A stretch of 8,407 nt of DNA, taken from NCBI GenBank assembly GCA_030671945.1, contig DAOVHJ010000094.1:1-8407 (forward strand), in the 5' to 3' direction. The translations under genes were made by a program, and so were the position numbers. The notes below the pieces were generated by a model. That model worked only from the letters and a program-made list of their open reading frames with translations. It did no database searches and had not been told where the DNA came from. The DNA comes from Candidatus Heimdallarchaeota archaeon (GTDB lineage: Archaea; Asgardarchaeota; Heimdallarchaeia; JABLTI01). Shown here in pieces: positions 5,533-8,407 of this stretch. How positions within the stretch are numbered: the first letter of the stretch is position 1; each line of letters begins with the position of its first letter.

Positions 5533-6570
5533 TTATAATCTCTTCAGCAAATCTGATTTACTACTTTCATAAACTGGAACATTTGTAAATGGTTCATGGT
5601 TAAGAATATCATTAATACGAAGCATGTGTTCATTACTCCCTGCATTACCAGTTTGCCATTTGTCTGCTTTTGTTTCAAAAAGTAGTTTTTCTAGCATCTG
5701 ATACTTGAGAGCTAAACCAAGTCCTTTACCTCTATGAGTTTTAACAACTCCAGTATCTTGTTGATGAGCTATTTTTTTCTGATGTTCATTGATATAAGTA
5801 ACAGTTACACCTGCTATTTCATTTGTTTCTTTGTGGATTGCTACAAAAGTCATAATATGATTACCAGCTAATACTTGGCGCTGAATCATCTCTTGATATC
5901 TGTCTACACTTAGAATTTCATCTTCATAGGTTAATTCTTCTAATGGCATATCTCTCCAAATTTCTTGAGCCATTTCTACGTATTTTATAAAATCTAGATG
6001 GAAAACATGATTCATATTGTCAATATAGATTATATCATAACCCTTTTCTAATGCTTGTAGCTTAAGTTTTTTGGATTCCTTTTTCACTTCTTCAGAATCA
6101 AATTTAGTTAGATCCGTGCGACTAAGAACTTCTGTGTAATTTTTCTTCATTTTTAATGATTCAACGAAAGGTACTCCATCTGTTTCAGTAAATACTTCTG
6201 TAATAATTCCGGTAATTTGAGGGGGTAATTTCTCGAGAATCTCTTTTAGAGTTCGTTTCCCTAAACCTTTTCTTCGTTCGTCTTTTGCGATGTGAACCCA
6301 AAACCATGCTTTATCTAAATTATCATATTTAATATTCCAGGAACTATCACCATACCCAAGTACTTTATCTTCTTGATCAATTAATAAGACAAAAATCTGT
6401 TTTTGATCTGATGAAGTCCCAAGAGTCCATCTTTTTTTATAAAATTCGACTTCTGGTGGATCACTTTTTAGAATTTCCTTGTAATTAGCCAGCATAAGGT
6501 CAAATAGTTGATCGAGATATTTTGCAGGCATCTCTTCTTTTGTTCCTAATATAAACTTCAATTGATTCAT
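5533..6570 (-). CDS. tandem GNAT-family N-acetyltransferase
   Basis: This 345-residue protein contains two GNAT domains, each of which would bind acetyl-CoA through a pyrophosphate loop. The first domain has DERRKGLGKR at 97-106 (R-x-x-G-x-G form) after a WVHIA strand at 91-95. The second has THRGKGLGLALKY at 278-290, followed by the strongly family-typical TGNAGSNEHMLRIND at 307-321. The middle region at 160-215 is Lys/Glu-rich. Both loops look intact, but the second domain is the better match and is probably the catalytic one; in many tandem GNATs (for example the MshD type) only one half is active. Start at 6570 is ATG, with GGATGGGAAG just upstream on the minus strand. It diverges from the class III PLP enzyme gene and may share a regulator with it. 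The acceptor amine cannot be named; a MshD-like thiol role is only a structural analogy. Confidence 0.9.
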   Translation of the reverse strand: MNQLKFILGTKEEMPAKYLDQLFDLMLANYKEILKSDPPEVEFYKKRWTLGTSSDQKQIFVLLIDQEDKVLGYGDSSWNIKYDNLDKAWFWVHIAKDERRKGLGKRTLKEILEKLPPQITGIITEVFTETDGVPFVESLKMKKNYTEVLSRTDLTKFDSEEVKKESKKLKLQALEKGYDIIYIDNMNHVFHLDFIKYVEMAQEIWRDMPLEELTYEDEILSVDRYQEMIQRQVLAGNHIMTFVAIHKETNEIAGVTVTYINEHQKKIAHQQDTGVVKTHRGKGLGLALKYQMLEKLLFETKADKWQTGNAGSNEHMLRINDILNHEPFTNVPVYESSKSDLLKRL

Positions 6571-6615
6571 TATCTTCCCATCCGGAGCGCTTTCTTTCTC
6601 TTTATTTGTTCATCG

Positions 6616-6631
6616 GTTAATCTGGATTAAC
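6616..6631. promoter_or_regulatory. perfect inverted repeat, candidate operator
   Basis: GTTAATC (6616-6622) and GATTAAC (6625-6631) are exact reverse complements separated by TG. The 16-bp element is too tight for an RNA hairpin and has the form of a dimeric regulator site. It lies in the 108-bp divergent gap, 48 bp before the PLP enzyme start and 46 bp before the GNAT start. Relative to the TTTAAA stretch at 6641-6650 it is just upstream of the promoter for the rightward gene and near the predicted transcription start of the leftward one. It could therefore activate one gene and repress the other. The regulator is not encoded in the window. Confidence 0.5.
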
Positions 6632-6640
6632 GGCTGAAAA

Positions 6641-6650
6641 AATTTAAAGG
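6641..6650. promoter_or_regulatory. possible shared TATA-like box in the divergent gap
   Basis: AATTTAAAGG, preceded by a run of A, is the most TATA-like element in the gap and is nearly symmetrical. Rightward it would start transcription near 6671, giving a leader of under ten bases for the PLP enzyme, whose only Shine-Dalgarno candidate is a weak GGTTGA at 6667-6672. Leftward it would start near 6618, giving a leader of about 48 bases for the GNAT gene. An AAATAAAG on the minus strand near 6600 is an alternative for the latter. Confidence 0.28.
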
Positions 6651-6678
6651 ATGAGAACTAATAGTTGGTTGACTAAAA

Positions 6679-7878
6679 ATGTTTGAGCAAATTCTCCAAA
6701 CTCACAGTTTTGAACCCATTTTACTAGAGAAAGCAAAAGGCTCTTGGGTATGGGATGTGGATGGAAAGAAGTATCTAGATTGCGTTTCCGGTACTTGGTG
6801 TACCAATCTAGGACATAATCATCCGAAAATAATCCAAGCAATGAAAGATCAAATGGAAAAACTCATTCATCGAAGTATGTGGTTCCTAACTCCCGTGACA
6901 ATAGAAGCAGCAGAGAAAGTACTAAAGTTTGTTCCGAAGAAATATGATGCGGTAACCTTCCTTCAAAGTGGAAGCGAAGTAGTTGAATATGCAATTAGTT
7001 TTGCTCAAAATGTTACCAAGCGAAGAAAGATTCTTTCTTTGAAGGATTCTTATCTTGGAGCATTTGGTCTAGCAAAACAATCATCTTACCATTCTGGTTT
7101 TGCATCTAAACTAAAAATACCTTATCCAATCTGTTCAACTCCTAATTGTTCTTGTTTAGATGAACACAATGAGTTAATTGAACATATATCAAAGAAATAC
7201 GTTGATGAGCTTGCTTGTTTTGTACTTGAACCCAATATGGTGAGTGGGGGAATACTGAAACCATGTAAGGCTTTTGTGGAAAAATTATGTAATGAGCTAC
7301 AATCTGCAGGTGTACTTGTGGTCTCGAATGAAGTGACTTGTGGATTCGGTAGAACAGGTAAGAGCTTTGGTTTTGAACACTTTGATATCAGACCTGATAT
7401 TGTAGCCTTAGGAAAAGCCATGGGTAATGGTTACCCTGTAAGCGCGATTTTAACTAATAATCAATTAGCAGACGGCTTATCCCCGGGAGAAATGTATTAT
7501 GCTCAATCACATCAATTAGATCCTTTAGGAGCTGTCGTAGCAAAAACAGTTGTAGATGTTTTTGTTGATGAACAAATTGTAAAGAAAAGTCAATCAAAAA
7601 TAACTCAAATTCGAAATATCTTTGAGTCTTTATCACACCCATTCATTAAAGAATTTAGAACACAGGGAATGCTTTTTGCTTTTGTAATCCAATCTCACAA
7701 AAATATCTCAAGTAAAGAAATACTAGTCAAATTGAAATATGAATTACTAAAAGAAGGAATTATTATTGGTGCTAGTTTAGGGAGAGAAATCCTTAGATTA
7801 CTTCCTCCGTTAACTATAACTGATAAAGAAATATCGATTCTTAAAGAAAAAATCATCAAGGCATTTGATTCAATCTAG
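6679..7878 (+). CDS. class III aminotransferase-fold PLP enzyme with altered cofactor site
   Basis: This 399-residue protein is a full-length class III (fold type I) PLP enzyme of the acetylornithine/GABA aminotransferase and dialkylglycine decarboxylase group. Family landmarks appear in order: WDVDGKKYLDCVSG (25-38), LGHNHPKI (44-51), SGSEVVE (97-103), LEPNMVSGG (183-191), GFGRTGKSF (222-230), LGKAMGNGYPVSA (244-256) with Lys246 as the Schiff-base lysine, SHQLDPL (277-283) and LRLLPPLTIT (372-381). The HxxDPL form recalls dialkylglycine decarboxylase rather than the GNPL of acetylornithine aminotransferase. Several usual cofactor contacts are changed: the Asp of D-E-V-Q is Asn217, the Gln is Thr220, and the Ala-Asn of SGSEANE is Val-Val (101-102). 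A Cys-rich stretch (Cys152, 157, 159) is unusual. The frame is intact, so this looks like divergence, not decay. Reaction and substrate are uncertain. It diverges from the GNAT gene. Confidence 0.9.
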   Translation: MFEQILQTHSFEPILLEKAKGSWVWDVDGKKYLDCVSGTWCTNLGHNHPKIIQAMKDQMEKLIHRSMWFLTPVTIEAAEKVLKFVPKKYDAVTFLQSGSEVVEYAISFAQNVTKRRKILSLKDSYLGAFGLAKQSSYHSGFASKLKIPYPICSTPNCSCLDEHNELIEHISKKYVDELACFVLEPNMVSGGILKPCKAFVEKLCNELQSAGVLVVSNEVTCGFGRTGKSFGFEHFDIRPDIVALGKAMGNGYPVSAILTNNQLADGLSPGEMYYAQSHQLDPLGAVVAKTVVDVFVDEQIVKKSQSKITQIRNIFESLSHPFIKEFRTQGMLFAFVIQSHKNISSKEILVKLKYELLKEGIIIGASLGREILRLLPPLTITDKEISILKEKIIKAFDSI

Positions 7879-7916
7879 TTTCAACAAGAAATTTATTCAT
7901 AAAATGAATAGAAGGA

Positions 7917-7937
7917 TACCTACTAAATTAGTAGGTA
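7917..7937. terminator. hairpin at a convergent junction, possible bidirectional terminator
   Basis: TACCTACTA (7917-7925) and TAGTAGGTA (7929-7937) form a perfect 9-bp stem with a three-base loop AAT. It sits in the 69-bp gap between the stop of the PLP enzyme (7878) and the stop of the leftward small protein gene (7948). No long T-run follows on plus; on minus the sequence after it is TTCTATTCATTTTAT. As at 1293-1312, it may end transcription both ways or protect 3' ends. Confidence 0.45.
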
Positions 7938-7947
7938 CTCTCAAAAT

Positions 7948-8265
7948 CTATATATCAAATCCTTCTAGTGTCTTAACTTTAATATCTTCACGATCTACTT
8001 CTAGCTTCTTTGTGAGTTCAATATATGTTGGATCGCTTTTTAGTTTCTTAACTGTTTCTTTATAGTGATTTTCATCGTTGTATACAGACATGAAGTAAAT
8101 TACTTTATGGTCTTCCGCATTATAACCGCCACCAACCATTTTTACATCATACTTTTTGTAAATCTCATCGAATTCTTTATAGCTATTTTCGTGAACTGCA
8201 TCTGCAGTTTTATATTTCATTTTATAGAGTTTGTATATCATAATTAATTGTACAACAATTTCCAT
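7948..8265 (-). CDS. small dimeric alpha/beta-barrel (ABM/NIPSNAP-like) protein
   Basis: The 105-residue product reads as a ferredoxin-like dimeric alpha/beta barrel of the antibiotic-biosynthesis-monooxygenase or NIPSNAP type. Numbered from the ATG at 8265: strand one EIVVQLIMIYKL (2-13), helix one HENSYKEFDEIYKKYD (25-40), strand two VKMVGGGYN (41-49), strand three HKVIYFMSVYND (53-64), helix two HYKETVKKLKSDPTYIELTKKL (67-88, broken at Asp78-Pro79), and last strand DIKVKTLEGF. Alternative starts are a TTG at 8268 and ATGs at 8241 and 8220. No Shine-Dalgarno motif precedes any of them; 8265 is chosen because shorter forms lose strand one. Members of this fold range from monooxygenases to stress proteins with no known reaction, and no catalytic residue can be named here. 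It converges on the PLP enzyme gene across the hairpin at 7917. Confidence 0.72.
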   Translation of the reverse strand: MEIVVQLIMIYKLYKMKYKTADAVHENSYKEFDEIYKKYDVKMVGGGYNAEDHKVIYFMSVYNDENHYKETVKKLKSDPTYIELTKKLEVDREDIKVKTLEGFDI

Positions 8266-8303
8266 CAAAACGGTACTGCTATACTAACTGTGTAAGTTTA
8301 ATC

Positions 8304-8340
8304 CGATTTTATTAGAAACTATGAAAAAATGCGATTTTAT
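8304..8340. repeat. short direct repeat CGATTTTAT in the terminal non-coding stretch
   Basis: CGATTTTAT occurs at 8304-8312 and again at 8332-8340, 28 bp apart, each followed within two bases by GAAA. The pair lies upstream of the leftward small protein gene, where it could be a tandem regulator site. In sequence this AT-rich a nine-base repeat can arise by chance. The rest of 8266-8407 shows no gene, hairpin or RNA that I can support. Confidence 0.2.
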
Positions 8341-8407
8341 CGAAATTCAATTTACAACTAACTAATATAAAAAAACAAGTAATAATTAAAATAGAAATTC
8401 AGTAATA

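Noticed and set aside
6644..6841. Leftward frame across the divergent gap and the PLP enzyme start
   Set aside because: It would remove the promoter region of both neighbours and has no recognisable sequence features.
7122..7642. Two leftward frames inside the PLP enzyme gene
   Set aside because: Both are antisense to catalytic motifs including Lys246 and carry no family signal.
7865..8247. Two rightward frames over the small barrel gene
   Set aside because: They are antisense to a frame with a convincing strand-helix order. The first would overlap the end of the PLP enzyme and cross the hairpin; its Ser-rich product is unlike a real protein.
1..8407. Search for tRNA, rRNA, CRISPR, insertion sequence, toxin-antitoxin or defence system
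   Set aside because: No cloverleaf with a T-arm, no regularly spaced repeats, no terminal inverted repeats with a transposase, and no nuclease or ATPase motif were seen. A novel defence system is not supported by the content.

Overview
The window is AT-rich (about one third G+C by eye) and gene-dense. It holds nine genes, one of them cut by the left edge, and no RNA gene, CRISPR array, insertion sequence or integrase that I can see. Several traits suggest an archaeon. There are A/T boxes like archaeal TATA elements upstream of genes. Short Shine-Dalgarno motifs (GAGG, AGGTG, GGTGGA) sit 6-7 bases before starts, and two of these starts are TTG. Arginine is mostly AGA. There is also an N-terminally anchored, asparagine- and sequon-rich surface protein. 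The enzyme families (DinB-like, PhzB/SnoaL-like, C45 acyltransferase, class III PLP enzyme, tandem GNAT) are more typical of bacteria, a mixture often seen in Asgard archaea. That taxonomic guess is inference; no marker gene is present.

Layout, left to right. Positions 1-152 (-) hold the start of a small TIGR04076-type protein. It diverges from an aldo/keto reductase at 300-1283 (+), whose catalytic tetrad is complete. The reductase converges on a C45-type autoproteolytic acyltransferase/hydrolase (1303-2451, -), and a perfect hairpin lies at the junction. A divergent promoter region follows, then a rightward group: a DinB-like four-helix protein (2625-3110), a PhzB/SnoaL-like NTF2-fold protein (3214-3639) and a second DinB-like protein (3672-4253). 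The last two are only 32 bp apart and probably co-transcribed. Next is a secreted or membrane-anchored glycoprotein (4373-5482, +), convergent with a tandem GNAT acetyltransferase (5533-6570, -). The GNAT gene diverges from a class III PLP enzyme (6679-7878, +), and the 108-bp gap between them holds a perfect 7-2-7 inverted repeat that looks like an operator. The PLP enzyme converges, across a second perfect hairpin, on a small ferredoxin-like dimeric alpha/beta barrel protein (7948-8265, -). The last 142 bp are non-coding as far as I can see.

The content reads as small-molecule metabolism or detoxification (carbonyl reduction, amide/acyl chemistry, DinB-type metal-dependent transfer, N-acetylation, PLP chemistry) rather than a core housekeeping locus. 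No single pathway can be reconstructed. The most notable observation is that the PLP enzyme lacks the near-invariant aspartate that contacts the cofactor ring nitrogen (Asn217 in its place) and also the neighbouring glutamine (Thr220), while keeping the Schiff-base lysine. The next most notable are the operator-like palindrome beside it, the two DinB-like genes bracketing a PhzB-like gene, and the hairpins at two of the three convergent junctions.
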